A program made the translations under genes and the position numbers. Below, piece after piece: positions 9,418-19,191 of a stretch of DNA of 20,668 nucleotides (its first letter is position 1; every line of letters begins with the position of its first letter). The notes under the pieces were generated by a model. That model ran no database searches. It was not told the DNA's origin and worked only from the letters and a program-made list of their open reading frames with translations. This DNA is from Chara braunii (taxonomy: Eukaryota > Streptophyta > Charophyceae > Charales > Characeae), in NCBI GenBank assembly GCA_003427395.1, contig BFEA01000424.1, positions 735,598 through 756,265 of the forward strand, written 5' to 3'.

Positions 9418-9443
9418 GCGAATACCCTTACAAGGGTATCCGC
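9418..9443 (+). other. Compact hairpin ATACCCTT/AAGGGTAT
   Basis: ATACCCTT (9422-9429) and AAGGGTAT (9432-9439) are perfect inverted repeats two bases apart, extended past one mismatch by GCG (9418-9420) with CGC (9441-9443). Confidence 0.4.
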
Positions 9444-9615
9444 CTTGGTTTTTGCAAATGAAAGGAAATAAGTCTGGATTAAAAGTTAAGTATACCGCGT
9501 GAAGCGCGACTGCGTCAGCATGTTTTCGACGGCTGGATGAGTGGCTAAAATAGAGAGTATGTGGGCGCGCGGATTTTGAGGCTCGTGTGATCTTTTTATT
9601 TGTTAATGATTGAAG

Positions 9616-9635
9616 GGTCGGCGTGTTCGCCGGCC
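9616..9635 (+). other. 8-bp GC hairpin with TGTT loop
   Basis: GGTCGGCG (9616-9623) pairs with CGCCGGCC (9628-9635), one wobble, around TGTT. It is the last strong hairpin of the 9.0-9.65 kb group. Confidence 0.35.
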
Positions 9636-11754
9636 ATAATTTATTTCCGTCTGATTGAACAGGGATTAAAAGAGATTATGTCTCGATGACTGATAAGCTT
9701 GTCTATGACCTGTGCGTACGTGCGGAGCGGCATCGACGGCAGCATGACTTCTGAAGGCGTCTCAGTAGCTGGGCGCATCGCGCGATGTCCGTTTATTTAG
9801 GCAACCGCTAGAGTAAGACCTGGCCTGGGGCCTAGCGTTAGTGGTTACAGTGTTGGACTTTCATCATAGAGATTCAGGGATTGAGATTGAGAAGCGGTGG
9901 CACGGGGTATCGGAGTAGTACAAAGGGCCTGGCGGGGCTATCCCCTTTTGGTTTTGCCATTGGCGGCGTCAGCACGGAGAGAGCGTATTCTTTTTCCTGA
10001 GCTGTGATATTCTGGCAATCAAAGGTTTTTGATATTTTTATTTACTGCGTACTATCACTTTTCTCCGGTACTCTTTGACTCAGGCGCGCCGCGGGAGTTG
10101 GCGGTCAAGGAACTAGAGCACGCATCTCTTTTTTCGCTGACCCATGGGTGCCTTGCATATTTGGGGAACTCGTGGAGGACCTTGGTCCCACCATCTTAAG
10201 GTGCGGGCCGAGGAAGTCAACATGCATGCGAGCTGGTGGGTGGTTTGCCCATGAAGCGAAAGAAGCATAAAAGGGTGGGGGCCACTACAAGCGTACCGTC
10301 GGCCGGCCACGATCGGTCGTGAGAGGTTGAGAATGGGTATGTCATCGGGGCCCGTAGCATGGCGGGCTGTGCTCGGGCGCAGAGGCTAGAGGGCGGCCCG
10401 AGGGCATTGTTGGGAGACCGTGCCGACGCCACGGCAAGTTGCGGATCGCGGGAAAACCTCTCCACTTCGGTCCCTGGCGTTCCATTTTAGTATTTGCTAC
10501 GATCACTAAGATCCGCATTTGGGCCCGCTTTATGGGGGTTCAAGCTGTGGGCTTCACCGCCGGCCACGAAATGTCTGCGGAGTGGCACAACAAAAGGGTG
10601 TGCAGAGTGGCGTAGCAAAAGGGCTAGGGGTGGCGGCAGGACAACGCAGTGGGAGCCAAGGAGGAGCATCGAGAACGAGTTCGCCAGTTGGTAAGTCGGT
10701 ACTGGTTCTACACAGCACTGGGTCGAGCAGCAGGTGCTGCACTAGCCTTTGGGGCGGAACGCTGGCAGGAGAAGCAGGGCCGGGCCGAGCAAGCGACGGG
10801 GAGGTGGTAGTGTCGGACTGAAACCCGACGGGCGCTAAAGGAGCGAGGTAGGCGGCAGCGCAGCGCAGAGGAGAGACAGAGTGTTGAAGTGACGAGCGCA
10901 GAGGAGAAGGGGGAACGGGTCGGACGCCCGTCGGTGTGAGGTGCAATCGAGGCGACAGGCAGCGGGGCCCGCCAGATAGCGCAGCAGACTGAAGGGCATT
11001 GTCAGGAATCCGAGGTAGAGTAGCGGGGAGGATGAACCTTGGCTCAGAATAGCGTCGGATGCACTCAAAGTTCGGAGAGGTAATTAAGGAGCCATGGCCG
11101 AATGTGGGGGACATAACTCGCCCGTTCCTTAACGGAATCAGGCAATGTAAAGGCCGATTTCGGGGTTTTAGGCTAAGGCGAGTAGGATTATGAGGTCATT
11201 TTTAGGAGAAAGTTAGTAGAATAGAAGGAAGAAAGAGAAAGGGCTTCGTCGAGCTATGGCGGGGAGTAGGAGGGAAGGAGGAAACGTGTATCTCGCTCGT
11301 TTCCGAACGGAATCGAGCGAGGAGGGAGTCGAAACTGGGGTTTCGGGGCGTCGCGAGTCGAATGGCGCGATCGAAATCCACAGTGAATTGGTGGATAATG
11401 TGCCACGAGTGTTATGGGCTGCATGAAGGCGACGGGTTGCAGGTATGGAGGGGGCATTCAATGCGAAACCCGGCCGAGCCTAAACGAAACCTGGCTAGCA
11501 AAGACTAGATTCGGGGGTTTTGAAGGCCGGCAACCCCGAATCCGAGCTCAAAATTAGCAACGAGTTAGGAGAGTTGAAGTTAGTAGGATGGAAGCTGCGC
11601 TCAGGGGTAGAATTTCACTTCATGCGAATATGGCGATGAATCTTTCCCTGTCCAGGGGTAGATTCGTCCCCTTCGTTGGTCCTTGTCCCACCCCCCGTTG
11701 TTCGGGTTTCGTCTGCTCTGGCCGTATCAATGGATAGGTACGTTTGGCTATAAA

Positions 11755-11778
11755 AGAGAGAGAGAGAGGGAGAGGGAG
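11755..11778 (+). repeat. GA microsatellite
   Basis: An AGAGAG run interrupted by GGG follows TATAAAAG (11749-11756). The TATA-like string could be a promoter for the small frame below, but the overlap with a simple repeat makes this weak. Confidence 0.6.
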
Positions 11779-11807
11779 CAGGTGGTGCACACGTACCTGG
11801 AGGGGAT

Positions 11808-12082
11808 CGATGACGAGATACATAGTCGCGCCCGCCTTCGAAGATCACGAAAGGGGGCCGGACCTGACCGCTATTGCAGCCAGGTACATCAAGGGGGGGC
11901 TACGTACCCGCCTGCATTTCGCCGTGAAGCAGTGTGAAAGTGGCCGAGTAGAGGGCCATTACGTCGGGCTACCGAGTGAGCAGCGGGGGTGGGGTGCCTA
12001 CCTGGTGGCCGGAGCGCTACCCCTAGCGATGAGAATATTGCTTCCCCATCTCCCTGTGCACATATATCCGGTCTCTTCCTAA
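11808..12082 (+). CDS. Small hypothetical ORF, possibly a gag-type fragment
   Basis: From an ATG near 11808 this frame encodes ~91 residues (starts MTRYIVAPAFEDHERGP) and stops at 12082. The end, containing GWGAYLVAGALPLAMRI and then LLPHLP, vaguely resembles the 'aGxrlPLhpfv' stretch at the start of plant gypsy-type 'transposase 28' proteins, from memory and without an alignment. After the stop no frame continues that family's next conserved block, so if real it is a fragment. TATAAAAG lies ~55 bases upstream. It sits alone in a gene-poor region. Chance ORF is a serious alternative. Confidence 0.2.
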
Positions 12083-14534
12083 CGAAGGCTCATTCAATTT
12101 TGCTCATTCTATCGGAAGGAACCGCGTAGGGCAGTCACGGGGGCAAGGAGCACTTACCTGCTCAAGTCGCAGGGCCGTAGCCACATACCATGTTGTTGCA
12201 TGCTGGAAAACTGCCCGCTAAGTTGTGCCCGTATGACGGGGTGGGCTGACCAGGCACGTTGTTGATCGTCGCGTGCCGGAATGTGTTGCTGCTGCAGTCA
12301 GCCCGCTCCTTGCCGCCCACTTGGCCGATTCAAATTGGTCTGTGGAGAAGAAGCTTGCAGGGAGAGAGGGGATTGGTGAGGCTCGAGAATCGTGGCTGCT
12401 AATTGGCCGAGCAGCTGGTAAGTGAGCTACCACTTATTAAACCGCTGTAGTGGGCAGCCGCCCTGGACTTCGGTTGCGCTAAGCATTGCTGCGGTATACC
12501 GCTATCATGCCTTTCTAAAAGGTGATTGCGGGCCGTCGTTACTGTACGGGGTTGTTATAACCGTGCTCGAATGAAGCGCCGGGAAGTGCTATATTTAGAG
12601 GAGACTCCCGAACTGTGTAGTCGTGGATGGTCGAGAGGGGTAGCCCGTGGTGTGAGGTTGGGGTTGATGAGGGTGGGGGTTTGACGCTAGGCGGGAAGGT
12701 TGAGATCTCTGAAAGGTGAGGGTTTGTTGCTGCGGACTGGAGGGTTGTGAACGGATAATTTATTCAACACGGTGACTCAAGTTTGAGCAAGCTGTTGATT
12801 TTGGTCACCATTGCGGGGCCCTCAGGCGATCCAAGACATCAAGGCCCTCTCTTGCAAGTCTGAAAGCACCCGTCTGGGATCTAAGAGCCTAAAAGCTTCT
12901 TCTACTGCATTTCTTATTCTAAGTCTAGTCTACTGGTTCTGAGAGGAAAGGCGGCAGGCGGGATTGCAACCCGTAATCCGCGCCAAGGCCTCTGTGGGAG
13001 GTTCGCCGCACTTATTGCGGGAGCTCTGCCGGGACTTAGGAGGAGTCCTGGAGGCAGGGAACTGTGTGGTAATTCCCTGACCCCTTCTATAAACCCAACT
13101 ATAACCCCTAGCTGTATACCCTTCTATAGTTTGACTGAGTGTATTGCGTGAATCCTGTACTCTGATTTTGGTTTGGCTTTCAGGACTGAAATTCAGACTA
13201 AGTAAGGGAATGTAGGTGCAAGGTTAGTTCCAAATTTGTTGGTTGCCTGAAAGCAGATTGTGAACGAAAGAGGGTTGCATATGGGGGAAGGATGGGTGTA
13301 AGCAGTTTGGTTGGGTCGTTAAGGCTGGGAGATCCCCATAAGTTTGGGGAAGCCCAACGCTTTGTTTATTTTAGTTTGCATGAAGCAATCAGACCGTTCT
13401 ATAAGTTTAGGTAGCCTGAGTGCTCTGGAGGCTTGGAAGCCCCCATAAGTTTGGGGAGACCCGGTGCTGTGGTATGAATGGAGGGTTGGGCCACTCTATA
13501 AGTTTAGGTGGCCTGACTGCTTTGACTTGTGAGGGTTTGATTGTGTTTGATTTTAAGGAGCTCAGGGTGCTTTATAGTGAGTTGCCTTGTTTCTGGGGTT
13601 TTCTTAAGTTTCTCGTTTCTAAACGAGGTGGCCGAGCTGTTCTGTAAGTTAAGGTAACTCAGTCTCTTCCTGCTTTTATTCTGAGGGAGTAATATTTGGC
13701 AAAGGGAAAACCGTTCTGTAAGTTCAGGGGGGTTGACTCAATGCCACACACATGATGGTTCAGAGATAAATGAATCAGGTAGAGAGTTAGATCCTTCTGT
13801 AAGTTCAGGGGTCTGGCTCAAAGTCTCGCACATGCTAGAACCCAATGTTATAATTTGGCTATACGTTATTACTATCCTATTAAAAACAGGCTAGTCAGAC
13901 ACGGGTTCCATAAGATTGGATGGTCTGACTATAGCTTATCGTAAATTGAAGAGAGTACAATTAAAAATATAATTGAAGGTAACTTGGGTCGGCTGAGCAT
14001 TGTTTCTAAGATGAATGGCCTAGTCCAACGCCCGCCTTGAAGATTAAAGTTCGGAGAGGTATATACAACTTGGCTACTTAAACAGTTCAGGGCGACGAAG
14101 CTTTGCTTCTAAGATGAATGACTTAGTCATCTGCCCAAAGGAAGAGAAAAGTAGTTGTGCAACCTGTTCGTGTATGCTCAATATCTGAGTCAGACATGTT
14201 CCATAAGATTGGATGGTCTGACTTTACGCCTTATGTAAGTTGCGATAAAGGGATAAAGCATTGAAAGATCCTGAACTATTGTTGTTCAGGTATACCTTGG
14301 GATGACGAGAGTACATACCTTTGTGGTTTGACATGCATGTGACTGTGTGAGGTTACTATCTGGTCATAGTTTCAGGTTGACAGGTAGTTGCTTTAAAGGC
14401 TCGCCACGTGCTAGAGTGATAGGAGTTAGTTTCAATTCCTGCATTTTCTGAGCTAAGTTTTTTAACTTAGATCAATTCTCGCATTTTCTGGGATCTTTTG
14501 TTATACTTGACTTTGTGTAATTTTTGTAAGCTAC

Positions 14535-14830
14535 TTTCTCTACGGGAAGCGCTGCCAAAATTTCTACAAATCCTGGGAGTTAGTTTTTTTTTTTTTTTTT
14601 TTTTTTTCCTTTCTCTCTTTCGTTCAACTTGTCTAAAGTTCATATATGGCTTATGAAAAATTTGGAAAGTCTATTTTTTTAAAGGGAGTGCTACCCAAAT
14701 TTTTATTAACTTAGGGAGTTAAACAAAATTGGACTTTGGAAACTCAAAGACTATTTCTAGTTTCATATTCGGACTGATATAAATTCTGAAAAGACACTTT
14801 TTCTACGGGAAGTACTGCCGTAATTTTTTT
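14535..14830 (+). repeat. Three-unit subrepeat with a T25 run in copy B
   Basis: Units begin near 14541 (ACGGGAAGCGCTGCC), 14681 (AAAGGGAGTGCTACCC) and 14803 (CTACGGGAAGTACTGCC), 140 and 122 bp apart, each preceded by or containing a TTCATAT...GAAAA segment and ending in a GGGAGTTA-like stretch. A run of 25 T (14584-14608) lies in the first unit. Copy A has two units and no T run. Confidence 0.6.
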
Positions 14831-15442
14831 GATTTAGAGGAGATAGATTATATTTTGACACGTGGCGATTCTGGCGATCCACCCTGAATATGGTAGATTA
14901 TGTCGGGGTCTACCTTTGCTTTGGACACTGCTTAGAGGTAGATTCAGACCTAGCTAAGTAAAACGATTTTGGTGAGATTATGGTGTGGAAGTTATTCTCC
15001 ATTGACCTATAGGTTTAGCCTGAAAATTAACCTGTCTTGTGTTACAGGTCCGTTGGACCGTTTGATTCAGGATTTGGACTAGTTTCAGCCTGATCCTACG
15101 AGGGTCATCTTCTGTTATCATTGATAACAGGTCGGTTGCCGATTCGTCGGTTTATGATTCAACTCCAATCCACTCTTGTCACTCAACCTAAAGGCTTTAG
15201 CCCCTGACTTCATTGAACTGCCATTTAACAAAAGTATTGAGTATTTATTTTGGGGATTTGCATAGGAGTGAGGTTTGTATGGCTAAAGCAAGGGGTATGA
15301 CCCCGTGTAGTGCGTGGACTTGTGTTGGATCTTTGATATGATTGCAGGTATGGTTGTGGTTCGGACTCTGGATGTGACTGCCTGCGATTACATGTGTATA
15401 TGGCTGAGAGGAGCCTCACTGTGACTGTGAGAAGTGACCGTC

Positions 15443-15453
15443 CTATATAAATT
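15443..15453 (+). promoter_or_regulatory. TATA-like box of the putative 3' LTR
   Basis: CTATATAAATT is the counterpart of the box at 2020-2030. In a 3' LTR it could drive transcription outward into 16.4-19 kb. Confidence 0.4.
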
Positions 15454-15726
15454 AGCCTTATGTATATATTTATGTGTGCCTAGGGTATGCGCGCGGCCTG
15501 CTGTGATCGTGCGCAAGGGTCAGCCAGATTATGGGTTGAGAGAGAAGGAAGACCTCTCTATTTTTATTTTATGCTTCTTGAAGATTTTTTTTTGTCTGAC
15601 GTTAGTCCTGGGCCGGGATTCGAGGTGCCTGTCCAGGACATCCCAAGCTTTAGGCTCAGCGCGGAAGGGAACTCCCCTCGGGCAGAACCTATTGGTCTTG
15701 CTCGCCAGGGCACTCAGGTCAAAAGC

Positions 15727-15856
15727 CAAACGTGTCGCGGCGGCCGCACGGCTATTTCTTCAACCGTGCAATATCGTAAAGGGAGGGACTTTCACGACAC
15801 TTCGAGCCTGACACTTGAGTGTCATAAGCGGTACTCGGGTCCACGAGGGACCGCTT
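15727..15856 (+). other. Conserved hairpin cluster, copy B
   Basis: This is the counterpart of 2303-2432. AAGCGGT (15826-15832) pairs with ACCGCTT (15850-15856), and the palindrome is here GACACTTGAGTGTC, two bases longer than in copy A because of one T-to-C difference. Confidence 0.45.
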
Positions 15857-16219
15857 GATTATGGGCACTACATAGTACGCCATCATTGCGACTGTTTGTG
15901 CACGCCTGCATTGCTAGTCGATATGAGTAGGCCCTGCGTCCGCGCGGTTTTATACTAAGTCTCGCGCACGACGCCTACCCGATTTCTACGTCGGAAAGTT
16001 ATGGAATGGCTACTAAGGGGCTAGGAGCGTTGTCGCGTTGTCTGCGTTGTGTCGCTTTGTACATATGTGTGTGTGTGTTTTATTTTTGTGTTCGTAGAGA
16101 AGTGTATGCGTGGTGAGTGGGGTATGTCCTAGTCGACCGACGTCGAGCCGCGCTTGGGACTTCAGCCCCCCATGATGTCGGTTCGCATGCGGGTCCGATA
16201 GGCGTACTACCGCGCTTAT

Positions 16220-16440
16220 CCCCTATGCTGTAGCGAACGAGAAACGCCCTCGACTGGTCCACTTCTGCGCAGCATTGAGGAACCGTCCCTGTTGGCACCG
16301 AGAAACGCCCTCGGCTGGTCCACCGAACGCACTTCCATTGATCGACAAGTGGTCGATCAATGGAAGTGTGTTCGGCTGGTCCCCTAGGCTACAGCGAACG
16401 AGAAACGTCCTCGGCTGGTCCACCTCAGCCCCCCAAGATG
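16220..16440 (+). repeat. Reiterated LTR-end motif with an embedded palindrome
   Basis: GAGAAACGYCCTCGRCTGG followed by TCCAC occurs at 16239, 16300 and 16400 (and at 2815 near the end of copy A). The longer unit beginning CCCCTATGCTACAGCGAAC occurs at about 16220 and 16381, 161 bp apart, and CAGCCCCCCAAGATG at 16427 repeats an earlier LTR segment (2740). LTR-end sequence has therefore been duplicated and shuffled here. A partial motif TTCGGCTGGTCCCC sits at 16371. Confidence 0.6.
16324..16374. repeat. Palindrome with 23-bp arms
   Basis: Arm 16324-16346 (starting CGAACGCACTTCCATTG) and arm 16352-16374 (ending GGAAGTGTGTTCG) are reverse complements at 22 of 23 positions around the 5-base loop AAGTG. 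The one difference allows a G-T pair in RNA. It lies between two copies of the LTR-end motif. The minus-strand frame across it (16223-16846) is a shadow. Confidence 0.8.
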
Positions 16441-16867
16441 GTCCCCTTCTCCTTACCTCCATCTCGTTCGGTGGCATCAGAAAAGTTCTGATGCTGTTGG
16501 CGAAAAATATTGTCATGAATCCATCCCTGACTGTTGAGACCGTCCTAACTGGAATAAACGGGGCTGATCCGAAAGCATTCAAAGAGTGCGCAAGTTGCTC
16601 CTCATGAGCAAGTATGTTAAAAAGAGGGGAAGAAACGTTGATACAGCTACGACCTCTGGCGCCAAGAGACCCTGTATTGAGGGACAAGGCTCTATGGATA
16701 GCTTTGTGTGTTCCACCCGCCCACCTACCTGCCCTATGGATGATTCCTCCCCACCTGATTCGACGATCACATCTGTTGGTGGCGGAAAGGTGAACCTGCC
16801 TGTGCAGCTCGTCGGTGGGAGAGACAAGGGTCAGAGGAACGCCCAACGCGCGATCTTCATCAATTAA
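16430..16867 (+). pseudogene. Possible BED/hAT-type transposase N-terminal remnant
   Basis: Two overlapping frames in different phases look coding. The first (16430-16607) contains ISFGGIRKVLMLLA, reminiscent of the 'F-GG-R-HLA' part of plant BED zinc fingers. The second (from about 16613 to 16867) contains GAKRPCIEGQGSMDSFV, like the linker after such fingers, and ends in NAQRAIFIN, like the start of the following hAT/DUF659 domain. The zinc-binding Cys/His set is not complete, and the frame is broken by a shift near 16607 and a stop at 16867. No hAT catalytic region follows, since the RT frame starts instead. The match is from memory and weak. It could also be a lost N-terminal part of the RT element. 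Confidence 0.25.
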
Positions 16868-16978
16868 TGAAGAACCACTCTCAAGATGTCGTATATTGAT
16901 GTGTGCAGGTAGGCAGAGGACGCGTGGAAGAAGGGCCTTCGGGAAGAATGACCTGGAGAGTCTTACCTTATAGTTTGA

Positions 16979-19092
16979 AGGCCTCGTCTATGTTTCGTGC
17001 ATATCCACTATGTGAGTAAAATCTTGGATGGTATTGACTTTGCGAGGATTTTTGAGTCTGTCCTTTAGCGATTTGTGAATGCGTCTAATATGGCTACGTT
17101 CCTCACCATAGTCTTTGGGTGGACGTATGATGACCCGATTGGTCGCTATCTATACAAGCCAACCGCTACCTTCAAGTTTTTTAACTTGGAAGAATGGTAT
17201 GGCTGCATGACTAAGGAGGGGTCATGCCTGTGCACCAAATTCCGACAGTTTAAATCCTTCCTTAATCAGGAAACACGGGAGATGACTCAAGTAGTGAACC
17301 ATCGGAGCATGTACTAACAATGGAACCAAGTATAGCCGACAACCTGGTGCTTGAGGAGACCATTGCGAAAGGCCTTAACCACATCCAGGTGCGATACCCG
17401 ACGAGATCTCAGGCCCTAGAGGCACTAATAGATGGATGGGTGAAAACTATTAACATCATTAAACAAATGGAGTTTATCCCCAACCCATTGGTCAAGCATA
17501 TGACAAGCATAGTGAGAAGCTTACTTACCAATGAGTTACGGAATTCCCCTGCGCAGAACGGTGTCAGCTTCATCCCTCCCTAGGTTAAGGATAGCGTTCG
17601 ATTCCTCACTAAGCACCTGTACATTGCGGGCACGGATAAGGCGTGTATCACACCCTTCTTTGTGTGCAAACACTTAATTCGAGCTCTGGCGCTTGAGAGA
17701 CTGTTTAGCCCGGACTTTGAATTCCCGGACATTTTTCCTTAAAGTGTCATTGATGAGGCCTTAATGTCGTTAAAGAAGCCCTACCCGATGGTGAGGATCG
17801 AATCAACCAACCTCCCTTACATTATGGCTATCTTCAAACAATACAAGACGACGTTCAGATGGCTTACGAATGCATCCGTCTCCTTTCTGACATGTCCTGC
17901 GATGCTTATTGATACTGTCCTGAAGACCATCAGAGAAACTGTGATGCGACACTGCCATAAGAGGGCAAAATCCACTCACGCCCTTCTTAGTATTGACACT
18001 ACCTTCTGGTGGATCATCGATTGTGTTTAAGAGTATTGCTTTAATCTGCCTACAAAGATCTTCTCTGTCTTTTCAGCAGACATTACCAAATGTTTTGAAA
18101 ACATCCCCATCAATGATACTGATGATGGTCTGCTCAATGCGATAACTTTTTTTGTGAGGATGGTTTTTCGTGAAATGAGCAACTCTGATGGTTGCTCAAC
18201 GGTGAGATGCACCTATATGCGAAATGGAAGAGTCAGGTGCTGTGTGTCTAGAACTCATCTTCCACCTTCAGGGAACTCCTTCTCTCTAGATGTGGATATG
18301 ATCATTGGTCTATGCCAATGGGTCCTCACAAGGTGCTATACGGTGTTTGGAAATCCGGTTTGGAGGCAAGTAAGGGGCATACCAATGGGACTCTCATGCT
18401 CGCCTATTTGGTGCAACATTTACTTTTTTAAATATGAGTATGTTTTTTCGAACAGACTGATCAAACTCAGGGCCTATGATATAGCCTCAATATTCAAACT
18501 GTCGTTCAGATATGTTGATGATCTGCACATCATCAATAACCCGACTATTCACAGATTCCTAGATCCTAACCAACCTCGGGTCCCCGAGAATCCGTTTTGG
18601 ATCTATCCGCTGGACATTATCGAAATAAAGGACCAGACTCTATCTTACACGCATGGCCCTGAGGGCATGAGCTACGGGATGTTAACTCAATTTTTACACC
18701 TTGACATCCAGGTAATTCCTGATTCGGATGGACTTTTTGTAACAACGAAGCACGACAAGACGAAGTCTCTCACTTTCAAGCCTATCAAGTACGTGAAATT
18801 TGACTCGAATAGGCCTGCGAGACTTTCCATCAATGTGATCATCTCACAAACAGCGATGATAATGCTCTTAACGAACAACCCTTGGGATGCGGCAAAGGAC
18901 ACTAAATCCCTGATTGATACGATGGTTGGAAACGACTTTCTGAGATCGAATTGTATAAGCAAAGTCTTTAAGGTCCTTGACCAACCTCATCTCTTTCAGA
19001 ACTTCCGGTGTTGCCATGTGACTACCAAGCGTCTGCTCAAGGTATGTTGCTTCCAAGATAGAACCGTGTGCATGAGCAAGTGTTTTCGATAA
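16979..19092 (+). pseudogene. Penelope-like reverse transcriptase, broken by stops and a frameshift
   Basis: RNA-templated DNA synthesis for a retroelement. One frame spans 17320-19092 (590 codons) except for TAG 17581, TAA 17740 and TAA 18028. The part upstream, 16979-17317, is in another phase with TAG at 17066, so a frameshift lies near 17315. Visible blocks, counted from 17320: GLNHIQ near the start; AGTDKACITPFFVCKHLI (~104), a 'PvDKA...iiCK' block of this RT group; FRWLTNASVSFL; DITKCFENIP (catalytic Asp, codon 254); RGIPMGLSCSPIWCNIYF (GIPMG at 353); FRYVDDLHIINN (catalytic YVDD at 398); then HLDIQVIPDSDGLF and KHDKTKSLTF, a thumb-like pattern. These blocks fit the Penelope-like/related RT lineage better than LTR or LINE RTs. 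No GIY-YIG endonuclease is visible after the RT. Catalytic residues remain, so decay is fairly recent. Confidence 0.8.
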
Positions 19093-19133
19093 ATTTAACT
19101 GTTATATCCATGTATCGGTGTGTATGTGGGTGT

Positions 19134-19182
19134 CCCCTCAATAATTCCTGAGAGACCGCCGGTCGATGCTCTAATTGAGGGG
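19134..19182 (+). other. Nested hairpin downstream of the RT pseudogene
   Basis: CCCCTCAAT (19134-19142) pairs perfectly with ATTGAGGGG (19174-19182). Inside, AGAG pairs with CTCT and GACC with GGTC around GCC. It lies 42 bases after the RT stop, in what would be the element's 3' UTR. CTGAGAGACC-GCC-GGTCGATG recalls the stem II region of hammerhead ribozymes, which Penelope-like elements often carry, but the invariant CUGANGA and GAAA cores are not intact, so I do not call it a ribozyme. Confidence 0.45.
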
Positions 19183-19191
19183 GTTACTGGG

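Larger units (their letters stand above)
8319..13079 (+). other. Large internal region without recognisable genes
   Basis: These ~4.8 kb hold no supportable protein on either strand apart from one weak candidate at 11808. Between 10100 and 11500 the DNA is GC-rich, which creates long but low-complexity minus-strand frames (10554-11114, rich in P, S, A and L). Other visible items are hairpins at 9090, 9200, 9418 and 9616, a 12-base palindrome CATCGCGCGATG (9776), GATTCGGGG/CCCCGAATC arms (11508-11542), GCGGTATACCGC (12491-12502), a GA microsatellite (11755), and CAGGGAA/TTCCCTG arms at 13055-13079 near the presumed start of LTR B. Confidence 0.5.
114..16269 (+). mobile_element. Large LTR retrotransposon, LARD-like (non-autonomous), decayed
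   Basis: Two ~2.75 kb direct repeats in the same orientation bracket ~10.6 kb of sequence. Each repeat contains a TATA-like box about 2 kb in and a possible RNA 3'-end signal ~600 bases later, the order expected of U3-R-U5. The internal part carries only Gag-like frames with stops and hairpin-rich non-coding DNA. I found no protease DTG/DSG, YxDD reverse transcriptase or integrase motif in it. LARDs are known to have long LTRs, a non-coding structured internal domain and dependence on a partner for enzymes, which fits. Weak points are the missing left LTR start, the lack of a clear primer-binding site after 2845 and unseen target-site duplications. A segmental duplication of another repeat is the alternative. 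Confidence 0.6.
13080..16269 (+). repeat. Long direct repeat copy B (putative 3' LTR)
   Basis: Homology to copy A is certain from 13460 to 16269. The start at 13080 is an estimate: CCCTTCTATAAACCC, GTTCTATAAGTTTAGG (13397) and two CCCATAAGTTTGGGGA segments (13336, 13441) upstream of 13460 look like more of the same U3 array, which copy A has lost at its left junction. TATA box, hairpin cluster and GT run are preserved. Relative to copy A it carries a third subrepeat unit with a T25 run, and lacks the array core seen at 226. Two overlapping frames (15434-15811, 15487-15858) mirror those in copy A and are not evidence of a gene. Confidence 0.65.

Noticed and set aside
10554-11114. 186-codon minus-strand ORF
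   Set aside because: Low-complexity P/S/A/L-rich translation in GC-rich DNA, overlapped by other frames on both strands. No motif.
16223-16846. 207-codon minus-strand ORF
   Set aside because: It runs through the repeated LTR-end motifs and the palindrome and is antisense to better candidates.
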